A stretch of DNA of 64,000 nucleotides from Purpureocillium takamizusanense (taxonomy: Eukaryota > Ascomycota > Sordariomycetes > Hypocreales > Ophiocordycipitaceae): the NCBI RefSeq assembly GCF_022605165.1, contig NC_063069.1:2852001-2916000 (forward strand). The letters are read 5' to 3'. Numbering within the stretch: the stretch's first letter is position 1; every line of letters begins with the position of its first letter. The translations under genes and the position numbers were made by a program. Below are positions 34,961 through 45,339 of this stretch, piece by piece. The notes beneath the pieces are model-generated. The model did not search any database and was not told the DNA's origin. It saw only the letters and a program-made list of their open reading frames with translations.

Positions 34961-37900
34961 CCAACCGCCGAGGCGGCCACCAACGATGGAATTGACCTCG
35001 ATGAGCACCCAGCCAGCTCGCCAGCCAGGCGGAATGACAGCCAACCAGCCACCCAAGCCAACGGCGGCGCGCCCACCTGCATCTAGCCCGGGCCGGGGGG
35101 GTATGTTCGGGCTATGGACAGGCACACGCAGCTGGCCTGGCTGGATTTGACTGGCGGCGAGCGCGTTCCTCAACGGCAGGTTGGCTGACTGAGGCTCTCT
35201 CACCTGGGCCTCACATGGGCCCCTCAATCGCCGGCTTCTTGTGCGATGTCGCGTGCAAGAAGCACGGCGGGCGACCCAGGGCAGGGACAAGACCTCACGT
35301 CTTCATCCTTCTCCGTGGCCGTTGCTGCTCGACCGACCTCTTGGAACGCCTTCCGGGTGCAGATGGCCCGGCACACAGTGGCAACGGCCTGACGTAACAT
35401 GGCAGCAGCTGCGGCCGCGCCTCGCGACGCCACCAAAAACAAAGGCAGTCTTGCCTGGCTGCTCACTCATCATCATCATCATCCGCGATGCAATGGCCAG
35501 CCATCCAGCTGAGTACTAATAAATTACTAACCTAGCACGCCGCCATGCCCAGTACCTCCTCTCCACGGAGGATTTGCCTGACGACAACCACGCCGGTCAC
35601 ATTGCCAAACGGTGGATGGAAGGCGCCATCCTCCCCAAGCAAGCCAAGATCCCCTTCCCAGTCCAGTCCAGTCCAGCGACAGTCCGTTGGGCCCGAGGCC
35701 GCGCGCCTCGTTCCCTATTGGCTATTGGGAGGCGTCTTCTAGCACCCTTCTAGCGCCTGCGCCATGGCCGCATCGAGCACCCCGTGGCTCCACCGCGCCC
35801 TCGGGCCCAAGACAAAGCCCTGCCAACTGATGGCAGCGCTAAACGGGCATTGGGTGGGGCCTGAAGCCAGCTGATGCCCGCCTCCCCACCCTTCGCTATC
35901 GCCGACGAGCGGGAGCCATCCTGATGCTTTGGCCAAAAGGTTCCATGAGCCATCCGCTCATCACCAGGCCAGGTAAACCAAGGCCTACTAGCACCTACCG
36001 TCTCAGGTGGGCTAGGGCTAAGCTGCACATCAAGGTGCCAGTGATCACAGTGATGAATGGGTGACCGCCGATTTGGCAGAGGTCAGGCAGCAGACGGCAC
36101 AGTCCCAGCAGCGCGCTGCCATGTCTCCAGCAGAGTGCTCCTACCTCTCGGACCCGAGAGGTACGTATACTAAGGTGCGTGCGAGCCACCAGGTACTTTA
36201 TTACTTCGTATACATGCACGCATTCCGTAATAACGGCCTCATTACTCCAGAGCCGTGGGAGAGCCAAGCCAGCCAAGTAAGTCATCCATCCATCCAGCCG
36301 TCTTCCATGCCGTCCTCTCGGCCTCGTGTGCTGGGGCCGGCTGGCTGATGATCACTCCGCGCCGCGAGCAGGGTGGCCTTTTGACGATGCTCCCTCTGAT
36401 CCTAGTACCGCACCCTCACGCACAATAGTCGTATCGCCGCGCCGTACGTTTGTATTTACCACCTACCTAGGTATCCATGTTACCCTACTAGGTTAGTACT
36501 AACGTACATTCTGTACACGCTTGGTTCAGAAGCGCCTTGGAGAGATGCCCGTGCGACGGCGGACCTCATCCCGTGTCGCCCTGGACCCTTGAGACGCCGC
36601 CCACCGGCCCAAACCTTACCGTGCTTGCTCCTCCTCCTCGCCCCTTGTGCCATCTAAGTCGATGCCCTCTGCTTTGCGCTCGCTGCTGCCGTCCCATTCC
36701 ATCCCATCCCTTCCCATCCATCCCATCCCTCATCGCAAGCCTCCACAAGCTGGCACATAGTAGTACTACCGACCGCCAGCACTGTAAGTGCGGCACGGCG
36801 GAGTGCAGTTGCAGTGCAGTGCAACCCGCTGGCGGCGTATGCTGCACTGCGCACGTCTGCCGCTTTGGCGCAATGCGTGCCCACCTCCTTCCACTCACAC
36901 GTCATGGGCTGTGGCACTGCACGGCCACACAGCGACGGACCTGTGGGTGCCACCACCACCAAGCGATTGTGGTGGACGATGGATGTGGTACGGGGCGGAA
37001 ACAGAACATCGTCCCCTCCCCTCCCTCCCTGGTCCTTGTCAACTGCTCCACCACGACCCGGCCTGGCTTGCAGGGATGACCCCATCTGAGGTGGCCCTCC
37101 TGCGGGCCTGCGAGACAAGGCCCCCCTCCCCTCCCTTCCATCGTCGTCCCCTCTCGGCGCTGAGTGGCGTGCATGACGAAGGTCGCGACTCGCAGTTGGG
37201 CCGGGCAAGTACAAGCCCTGCGGCCGCCCCGTGTATGGGCCCACAAGGTACCTTCTTTTTTTTTTCCTCTCCCTCTCGCTCGCTGCCCGGGCAGGTGGCG
37301 TCCCCCACTGCCGGCCTCCGCCGTCTCCGTCGTCGTCCTCGTCGGGCTGCCCTCAATGCCCTGCAGGTACCTGCAATACAGGGCGGTACTCGCTGCGCCA
37401 CTGCTGTAAACCGCCCTACCGAGTACCTACCATGTCCCGTCGGCCGGGTGGTACCTCAGTCACGCAGTCTCGGTCTTGGTCTTGGTACAGTACGCAGTAC
37501 GTACCTATCCAAACCATACTTCTTGTCTTGCACCTGCTCATCACCTCTTCCTCCCCTTCTCTCGTCATCGTCCGGCCCCATCCACGCAAACTTAATATCT
37601 CGACGGCCGCATCGCCCTATTGTCTCCTGTCCGACATGCTGCAGAATTGTCGAGCCTGCCACGAAGTCACGCACGCGACAACGTAAAAATCACGACTTCG
37701 CGGGGCTGCCGTCTCCGGTCCCCGCCATCCTGTCTCATCGATCACGCCTTCTATCGCTCTTCTTCCTCGACAGCTCGGCTCCTCCGCGACGCGACTCTAT
37801 CCATAGCCGATCCCAGACACCAAACTCTTGCAGACAATTCAACACCCACTCTTCGCCGTAGACTTGCCCACATTGTGGCTGCCTGGCTTCGTCAAAGACA

Positions 37901-38448
37901 TTCCTCCTCCGTCGTGCTGAGTCCCCGTCAACGCAAGATTTCAACGCTTCCGTTTCTCGAAGCAACACTTCGCATCACAAGGTTCGGCAGTGGAGACGAC
38001 TCCTCTCCTCCTGAACGCCCGACACTCAAAAAGCGCCCGCCCCTTCCCAAGTCTCCTATGGCCTTTTGACAGCCTCCAGCCACGAAACCCTCAAGGAATC
38101 CACCTGCATTCCAGTCTCCCTTGCGCCCCTGTTGGGCATTTCGACCGCGACTTCCGACCGCTGCGGACACAACATCGCTGAGACTCTTACGTCTCCGTAC
38201 TGAATGACGACGACAGTCAAGGGCATCCTTTCAATCACGAGTGGATACTAGAGAACGATTCACGCCTTTCACTTTCTCGCTGCCTAGCCAAAGCACGCCC
38301 ACACGACCAAAAGACCTTCCCCGTTCTATTCAAGGCTTCTACAAACGACGACCACAACCACGTCGAAATCCTGTTGCCTTGGCCAACTAGCCTTGGGCGG
38401 TCGGTTTTCGCGACCTGATAAGCGGGCGGACTGAAGGCAGTCGTAGAC

Positions 38449-39441
38449 ATGGTCAAACCGAGGATACGGCGCCAATCACCAGTCTACCTCACCCCCAGCC
38501 CGCAGCAACAGTCACCGCAGCTGTCCTCTGCCTTTGACGATTTCGATACGTCTGATGAGCCGTACTCTCGACCCTCGAGCGGCCTCTTCGCTTCATCGGA
38601 TTATCTCCCCCCCTACGCCATGGCCTCCTGGCCACCCACGTTAACCGAGATTCTTCTCGACACGGCACCTCCGCCGTGGACTCTCAGCGCCTTCATGGCA
38701 TATCTCTCTCAGAACCACTGCATGGAAACTCTCGAATTCACGCTCGATTCCCAGCGGTATGCTGCTTTCTACGAGCAGCTCGCCGCCGAGATTCCTCCCA
38801 CATGCGAAAGCAATGAGCGAGTTTGCGGTTTCTGGGAGAAGTTAATGCAGGTCTACATTGTTCCCTGCGCTCCTCGCGAGGTCAACATTCCCTCTCGTGT
38901 TCGAGACCGTCTCTTAAGCCTTCCATATGGACAAACGCCTCCTCATCCGTCCGAGCTTGACGAGGCAGGGCGGATCGTCTATGAACTAATGAACGACTCC
39001 CTTCTCGTCCCCTTTCTGCAGTCTGTCGCGCCCATGCAGCTCATGAGCCCCACGGAAGAGCACAACCGGTCCCCTCGCCGGCGCTCGCAACACAGCGGGG
39101 GACGCGGCGTCGGTCAGCCTATGTCGTCGTCGTCAGCCTCGCCCCGCGCTGCTGATGTCGAAGCCTTGACCGATGACAGCGACAGCAACTCGCCCGGGAC
39201 GATGGAGCCCATGACGCCGCCCACAACCCCACCGACATCCGAGTACACTTTCAATACGTCCCCTGGGGGCTTCCAGCGCGCCGTCGCTGCCCACAACAAG
39301 GGCTGGAAGAAGGTGGGGGCCAAGTTGGGGTTCAGCCGAAAGGGATCCAGCCGGAGGTCAACACCGACCTCTTCGAGCTCCTCTAATGCGGAATGCGATT
39401 TACCCGTCGCCGAGACGAGCCATCACGCCCACGGCTTATGA
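38449..39441 (+). CDS. RGS-domain protein (regulator of G-protein signalling)
   Basis: Probable GTPase-activating protein for a heterotrimeric G-alpha subunit. Single exon, 330 aa. The RGS domain occupies about residues 60-195: LTEILLDTAPPPWTLSAFMAYL at its start, the EFTLDSQRY helix, WEKLMQVYIVP, and a terminal DEAGRIVYELMNDSLLVPFL that matches the closing RGS helix. The N-terminal 50 residues and the Ser/Pro/Thr-rich C-terminal tail (with PPTTPPTS and poly-Ser) are probably disordered; the tail has a basic patch KKVGAKLGFSRKGSSRRS. This single-domain layout suits the short fungal Rgs2/RgsB class better than FlbA, which carries DEP domains; the subclass is inferred. The gene faces a secreted hydrolase tail to tail and has a long pyrimidine-rich leader. 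Confidence 0.87.
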   Translation: MVKPRIRRQSPVYLTPSPQQQSPQLSSAFDDFDTSDEPYSRPSSGLFASSDYLPPYAMASWPPTLTEILLDTAPPPWTLSAFMAYLSQNHCMETLEFTLDSQRYAAFYEQLAAEIPPTCESNERVCGFWEKLMQVYIVPCAPREVNIPSRVRDRLLSLPYGQTPPHPSELDEAGRIVYELMNDSLLVPFLQSVAPMQLMSPTEEHNRSPRRRSQHSGGRGVGQPMSSSSASPRAADVEALTDDSDSNSPGTMEPMTPPTTPPTSEYTFNTSPGGFQRAVAAHNKGWKKVGAKLGFSRKGSSRRSTPTSSSSSNAECDLPVAETSHHAHGL

Positions 39442-40443
39442 AGGTCAACGGCCGTGCCGGGCCCTGCTGTTCCCCTTCAGGCCTTCGATGAACTCGAACC
39501 TCATCAGGGCCATTTCTCCGAGTGGAAAGCGCCACATCCAGGCCGACCAATGTCGTTGCCTCCCATGGTCATGCATGCTGAGGCATGTGTCAGATCAGGC
39601 GCACGGAGAAGCAGCCTGGGCAAAGGCACGGCCACGGGGTGTAATGCGTCGCGCCTCGTGCATCGCGCGCTAGCCGCCCACAAGATGGCACGAACGAAGT
39701 CGTGTGGTCACAGGCCTCGTTGGCCGAAAAGAAATGGCTCAATTCATTCACAAGGCGGGGGGCCCCGTCGACCGCGATTCAAGGAAGGCCAGCTGCTGGC
39801 GGCCGGGCCGCGACAGGTTTCGACTTTGATTGACAAATCAAGATTCCTCGATGTGTGTCCCGAGTCAGAGGATGCGGTCGCCTCCACCGGCGGTCCTGTA
39901 CCTGAGTTGCCGCGCTGCGGCGCTGACGTCGACGAGTACGGATGGGACGCAGCATGGGAGTCTAAACTCTTAATGGAAGGACGACAATGTTCCAACAAGG
40001 GCAGTTGCGTGTGTTTGCCTCTGCAAGTCAGCCATCCAGGAACTCGAATGGGCAACCTCCTCCTGTGGCTGTTGAGCGGTCGCTCAGGCCCCTCAGACCA
40101 ACACTCGAAGTGAGCCAAACATGAAGCTCAGGACGTAATGGGAATATGCGAACGATAGGGCCCGCCTGTCGAGGGATACGCGGGTCACGACTGATGGAAA
40201 TAAGAATAGACATGATGGGCGCATTTACCGAAAGCGGGGAGTTTGGGAGTCTCTTTTTTTTGCTTTTGGCGTCGGCGGGATGCGGGACATGTCCCGCCTA
40301 TATTGCCGTCATGAACACAGCTGCATATGCGATACCAAACCCATACATAGAGCGGGCATGGCCCTGGAGGGCGAAAGGGGCGCAGCTGGGATTTATATAC
40401 ATCTCTGTACATGTTTGTAGCCACGAGGCGTATTCGCCAGCCG
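39442..40443. other. Convergent intergenic region RGS/hydrolase
   Basis: About 1 kb of shared 3' flank. A 219-codon frame (39454-40113) overlaps the likely RGS 3' UTR and has no recognisable domain, so I do not call it. Confidence 0.5.
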
Positions 40444-41807
40444 TTACAAATTCTTGACCCAACTCTCAACGATTTGTTGGATCTCATCACTGTTGCGCTC
40501 CATGAAAAACATGTGGCCGTTGCCATGAATGCCAATGTCCCCAAGCTCAATGTGCTGCGTTCTGGGGCAGCCAGCCTGCTCAAGGTATTTGGCGGTGCAG
40601 TAGTCGTATGGCGCATGATAGGAAGCCCCTGAGGTGAGGAGGAGGATAGGCTTCGAGGCGAGGTTGATGAGCTGGCGGGGCGGAGGCGAGCTTTGGGCCT
40701 GCAAGACGCAATCAATGCGGTCAATACCGGTGCTAGGGAACTCCTGTTGCTTCAAGTCTACAGCTGGGTCGTCGACGGCGGGTGAGTAGGTCAGCGGGAT
40801 GTCCGTCAGACCCCATTTGCGGGCGGGTTTGGTGCTGAAGATGGCCTCGCGGAAAGGCGGGCCAGTGGGTTCGAGAAGAACCAGGCCTTTCGTGAGGCCG
40901 GGGCGCGCGTCGGCGATGACAAGGGGCATGAGGCCGCCCTGGCTGTGTCCGAGTAGGACGCAAGGCCTACCGATGCGGTCGAGCAGGGCAGCCCCCGCGG
41001 CCTGGACGGTGGTCTGCTGATAGACGGCGTCGGAGATGAACTGGACATTAGATGAGTAGAAGGCGTCAAAAACGGGGTCGCCCATGGAGCCGTTGCCTGG
41101 CCACTGCGTGTGACGGCTGGCCTGGGGCCAGAGCATGTAGCGACGGACGGCGGTGAAGCGCTGCTCGATGGTTTCGGCCGAGTACGTAGACGGGCTGGAG
41201 GCGCCCTGGCCGGGCTGCCACGCGGAGCGGCCGCGGAACGTCTGGTCGACGATGTATACATCAAACCCCTGCTCGAGGAAGCGCGTGGCCCAGCCGCAGC
41301 CGCCGTCGGGCTTGTCTAAAAAGTTCTTTGGGCAGAGGCGCAGCGTCAGCACCTGGGACTCTCGCCAGTGACTCGGAGGGTAGCAGGAAAGAGAAGGAAG
41401 GGTAAGCGGGCGGCAAAATCGCGAGATCCGATCCATCGCCAGAGCTGAGGGTCGCATACCGTGCCCGTCTGGGCCTGGCCGTGGATCAGAACAAGTGGCG
41501 TGTCCTGAGTGACGCCGCCGGCGGGCTGCAGCCTCTCGACGTACATCTGGTCGCGGAAGACATGTCCCCCGGCGCCATCATCAACGTAGCCGCCCCCGAC
41601 GTAAAAGGAGGTGCGCCGATGCGAGCCCGAGGCGCATGGCGGCGCAGCGGTCTTGCTGTCCTTGTCTCCGTGGACTTGGACGTCGTCGTTGCGGGCGACG
41701 ACCGGGGCTGTCGATGCAGTTGACACGGACGGCGCGAACAATAAGGTTAAGATTGTGCCTTGTGCCAACCGGACGGCGACGGCGACAGTTCGTATCGAGA
41801 GGCGCAT
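40444..41807 (-). CDS. Secreted alpha/beta-hydrolase (lipase/esterase-like)
   Basis: Probable secreted serine hydrolase; substrate unknown. Model: complement(join(40444..41325, 41460..41807)), 409 aa. The single 134-nt intron (donor GTATGC, acceptor AAAG) joins [13 protein letters not shown] to [12 protein letters not shown], restoring the oxyanion-region HGxxQTGTN-LDKPDG pattern of this fungal esterase family. The N-terminus ([12 protein letters not shown], then a hydrophobic stretch ending near residue 30) is a plausible signal peptide. The nucleophile elbow GHSQGG has Ser at about residue 244, and a C-terminal HGNGHM provides the likely catalytic His. The first in-frame ATG of the exon is 41807; the upstream extension opens only from TTG. 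Divergent from the rhodopsin-domain gene. Confidence 0.88.
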
Positions 41808-42775
41808 AATATGGCGTGAGCCAAGCTGGGAGCGGTGTAGGTACCAAGCCCGCGGCTTCTTCAATGACTCAAGGCCAGGGCCAGTCAGGTCGTCATTTGC
41901 TACCCAGGGCAAGAGTGCAGGGAGACTGTTTTCACGAGCTCTTTGTCATACGATTGTTGGACCCAAGGGATGTATGAGGATCGATGAACGAAGACGCGTG
42001 GTGTTTTTTTTGGGGGGGGGGGGGGGCCTGGCTGTCGTACCATCGCTTGCTTGTTTGATTCACGTGGGCGGGGCAGCAGTGGTGTAAGACGGCAGACGGC
42101 GAACCGCCGGCGCGTGTTGTCACGGGAAGGACGGGACGTTATTCGACACGAGACCGAGGGACAGGATGATCAATAGAACGAATGAAAGCCGGGCACCAAG
42201 AGCCAGCCCAGGGAGCTTTTGCGTGTGGCTGCTCAAGGGAAAGTGCAACTGCCATGTGAATGCAGAAGTGGAAGTGGAAGGAGACATGCAGGGCGGCGAC
42301 TTACTTCTGAGAGACGACGACTCCCATCGCATCGCCATCACCTCGTCTGTTTAGGGTAGCGAGTCCGAACTTGTTTTCCTTTCTAACTATGCCTTGCTTC
42401 CACCCCTACCTACATCCCACCTCCCCCACGACACATCGCATTCCACGGCGGCAGCAATCCTGATATATCCACCAACTGGCTGACTTGGCCGTCGGCCATC
42501 GTATATCGGGCTCCGCCCTAGCAAAAGTATGGGGGGACGATGCGTCGCCGTCGTTACCGAGCGGCACAGTGTTCCCGGGATCCTCAATATGGCGGAGCTT
42601 CAGCCGTCTTGGTGCCAGGTCGACACACTTACAGACTTCACCAGTCCCTGCCTGCCAGCTGGCACGCTTCCTCAGTAGCCAAGCCTCCGTTTCACTGCTT
42701 CTGATTATCCACCTTAGCAGCTACAAGCTCAACCTCTCTTGCCAGTCCATCATCTAGGACACGCGTCTGCACGCC
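41808..42775. promoter_or_regulatory. Divergent intergenic region with T8G14 tract
   Basis: About 970 bp between divergent starts of the hydrolase and the membrane protein genes. It holds eight T followed by about fourteen G at 42005-42026. No other gene seen. Confidence 0.5.
42005..42026. repeat. T8G14 homopolymer junction
   Basis: A run of T directly abutting a run of about fourteen G in the divergent promoter region; length could be affected by sequencing error. Confidence 0.75.
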
Positions 42776-43931
42776 ATGCGGACAATGAGGCATGAGGCGG
42801 CTCTCGTTCTCCATTGGGTCTTCAGTTGCATTTCCATCCTCATCATGGCTGCGCGTCTTGTGTGGAGAAGGAAGGCTAGACAAAGCTACCAGTTGGGCGA
42901 CTACCTCACCATGATGGCAGTTCTCTGCGTTCTTGTCCGTCTTGCCCTGGTTCACGTTGTCCTGGTATGGGGCACCGCCAGAATGTCTACCCGGTTTCGC
43001 AAGCAACACGCATTTACGTCGGAGGAAATTGACCAGCGCACCATCGGGAGCCAACTCAATCTCGCCAACAGACTTATCTACAACACATAGTTGGTGCTTT
43101 CTCATGGCCTCTCTCGCCTGACCTGCCCCTCCGCCATCCTGGCCTGGCATATCGACTGAACACGAGATCGACGTGATGCTGACCTTGAACGCGTACTTTA
43201 CAGCCTCTGGACGCAGAAACTGGTTCTCTTCGACCTCCTTCGTCGACTTATCCAGGACCTGCCGTTTCATGATCCTGTCTGTCGAGCCTATGTATTAGCA
43301 TTGGCGTCTACATACATCGCCGTTCAAGCCACCACGCTCACGGAATGTAACCCGATCGAGCTGAACTGGCAGGTATTGCCCGAGCCGGGTGAGTCGCCTT
43401 TTCTTATTCCCCTTCTCACACGCGGTTTCCTTCCGCGGAGTATGCCGCAGCTGACCATTCGGATTCGTCTTGCCAGGTGACTGCATCGAAGCACAGCTAC
43501 AGCTGCTCACGCTCGGCATCCTGAACATTGTGACTGATGTAATGCTTCTCGCACTTCCCATACCAATCCTCGCCATGTTGAGGACCTCATGGCGCCACAA
43601 GGCCCAGCTATACGGTCTTTTTGCCATCGGTATCCTTATCGTCGTCGTCACGGTCGTCCGACTACCCATCAACGCGGCGCACAATCACAGCAACGCCAGT
43701 CGCGCTGTCTGGTTCGGCACTGAACTGCTGGTTGTCACCATTTCAGTCAACGCGCCAGCATTGTATGGGCTTTGGAACTTGGGCCGGCGGCAAAGGTTGC
43801 TGTCGCGGGGCATGAACCCAGGGCCCAGCGAACCTCAACGTCTCGAACAAGGCAGTGTCATCACGACTATAGGCGGTACCGAAACACATGCGATGACCAA
43901 CAGACGTAAAGCGCCTAGCTGCATGTCTTAG
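42776..43931 (+). CDS. Fungal rhodopsin-domain integral membrane protein
   Basis: Seven-TM-like fungal membrane protein of the 'rhodopsin domain' family (relatives include SAT4/PTH11-like proteins); ligand and role unknown. Model: join(42776..43089, 43204..43388, 43477..43931), 317 aa. Intron 1 (114 nt) starts at an unusual GTTGGT donor overlapping an in-frame TAG and ends TACAG. It joins ANRLIYNT-Y to LWTQKLVLFDLLRRL, the expected end of helix 3. Intron 2 (88 nt; GTGAGT/CCAG) joins LPEPG to DCIEAQLQLL, the loop before the helix containing NIVTDVMLLALPIPI. Two further helices follow (GLFAIGILIVVVTVV and an NAPALYGLW segment), with a hydrophilic tail. The protein is short at the N-terminus compared with typical members. 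It lies between two secreted hydrolases. Confidence 0.86.
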
Positions 43932-44332
43932 GCTGCTGAGAACGCCATTCAGATGCTTGCAATGGGGAGAGGATAGGCAAGGGAGAACACTCGGGGTTGC
44001 TCGTGATACTAAAGGGCGCCCCAAGTCATCACAATAACGGATATGTATGAAATAAGTGCGTGGGCTATCAGTTGCGGCCTCTTTGGAATCTTTTTCAAGA
44101 ATCTGAAGACAAATTTTCTCTTGTCAACTTCAGCGCCTCAATATTCAAGCCTGCTTCCAGACCCCACGGTCCTCATTTGAAATCCTGAACACAACAACGT
44201 ACGGGGTAGAATCTCACTTATAAGGTACAAAAGGGTTGTAGCAGTGGTCGCGCAACCATGGCTTAAGCTCTAGAGGGTATTTAAGAGCTCATAAGGTACA
44301 ATAGAATGCGGGTACGCAGCCAAGCACATTCC
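43932..44332. other. Convergent 3' intergenic region
   Basis: Shared 3' flank of the rhodopsin-domain and M43 protease genes. An 11-bp direct repeat ATAAGGTACAA occurs at 44220-44230 and 44291-44301. No gene seen. Confidence 0.5.
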
Positions 44333-45339
44333 TCATTTGCGATAATTGAGCCAGTAGCTGTGCATTCGAGCAATTTGGCCCTGGGAGAATTCTGTGTAAC
44401 ACGCACTATATATCATTGTCAGCGACCAGTCTCGCCTCGCTCGCATGGTACAGCTTTCGGCCACTTACTCGTCCGAGTAGTCCATGTAGTTGTGAATAGG
44501 GTCAAGACCTGGGGCGGGGCAGGAATCTCGACCCGTTGGGCATCCCCTAGAGGGGCTATCTGAGGCCGGGGTGTCAGACACGTAGTCGCCAGGTCCCTTG
44601 CAGCCCGAGGCCTTGGTGCCGTTGCTGTGTGATTCGAATGTATGCAACAGGCCAAACCAATGACCGACCTCGTGGACTGCCGTCTTGCCCAAGTTAAACC
44701 GGGAAGCGGCGCCACCAGGCGCAGTCGAAGCTTTGACGAGGCAGCCATCGAGGGTCGTTCCATTGGGCTCGGACAAGCGCTCTGGGAACGTGCAGATTCC
44801 GTAGCCGTCGTCCTCGAGACGGTCCAGGAAGTACAGGTTGAGGTCTCTGGGGCCGCCGCGGTGGAGCTTTTGCTTCATGGCCAGCTCGTTGCGGTTGGTG
44901 GCCCAGTCCCTGTCCACGGTCCGGGTGGTATCGCGAAGGATGAAGGAGATTCCGCCCGGGGCGTAATCCTCGTTGAGGACTTGGACTTGCTTCTTGACTA
45001 CGTTATCCTGCACACGGGGCTTTTAGCTAAAGACGCTCCCATTGTCACTCATGCTGGGGGCCACGGGGGTTTTTGTTCAGGGCCTACATCGAGAAAGTTG
45101 GCACCGCTTTGAGACGCAGACACCACGTGAAAGTACAAATCAACGTTAATGTTGGCACGCTCAGCGACGCCGTTGAGACGGGCAGCCTTTTCGAGAGAGT
45201 CCAGCTTCCGGTGAGCCTCAATCTGGCCACGGGTCGGGGTGTGGACGCCACAGCTAAAGTCTGCCTTGACATTGGGCACGGCGCCGGCGGCGGCTGACGT
45301 CGCCAGGCCCGCGATGAGGGACAGCTTTCCGATGAGCAT
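44333..45339 (-). CDS. Secreted metalloprotease, M43 (pappalysin-like) family
   Basis: Zinc endopeptidase, secreted, of the fungal MEP1/pappalysin-like group. Model: complement(join(44333..44405, 44469..45007, 45088..45339)), 287 aa. Intron 1 (80 nt, GTAGGC/TGCAG) joins GANFLD to DNVVKKQVQVLNEDYAP. Intron 2 (63 nt, GTAAGT/TATAG) is easily missed because the frame runs only into a stop beside the donor; splicing adds a 73-nt terminal exon and gives MDYSDDACYTEFSQGQIARM, the normal family C-terminus. Signal peptide: MLIGKLSLIAGLATSAAAGAV. The zinc motif HEVGHWFGLLH lies at residues 196-206, with the Met-turn NYMDYS near 259. Cysteines near the C-terminus suit disulfides. The start is the first Met before the signal peptide. 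Confidence 0.92.

Larger units (their letters stand above)
26743..38448. other. 11.7 kb gene desert
   Basis: No frame in this span shows a recognisable family, coherent splice structure or fungal codon pattern. Many open frames are by-products of GC-rich low complexity. It contains long G tracts (27960-27970, 31529-31543), dinucleotide, trinucleotide and hexanucleotide microsatellites, a 13-nt tandem repeat, TAGGTACC-type blocks (30632-30750, 34315-34350, 34475-34505, 36455-36510) and eight copies of a TACTYCGTA 9-mer. The last 900 bp (about 37500-38448) is pyrimidine-rich with several small upstream frames and is probably the leader and promoter of the RGS gene. Overall GC stays high, so this is not AT-rich RIP-mutated DNA. 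Confidence 0.65.

Noticed and set aside
36788..37861. 357-codon plus-strand frame in the gene desert
   Set aside because: Composition is low-complexity and Pro/Ser/Arg-rich, there is no conserved motif, and it overlaps several equally long frames. It may be partly leader sequence of the RGS gene.
39454..40113. 219-codon frame just after the RGS gene
   Set aside because: It begins only 12 bp after the RGS stop in a different frame, has no domain, and is best explained as 3' UTR sequence.
42692..43270. 192-codon minus-strand frame over the rhodopsin-domain gene
   Set aside because: It overlaps exons 1 and 2 of the plus-strand gene, which carry clear membrane helices and conserved splice joins.
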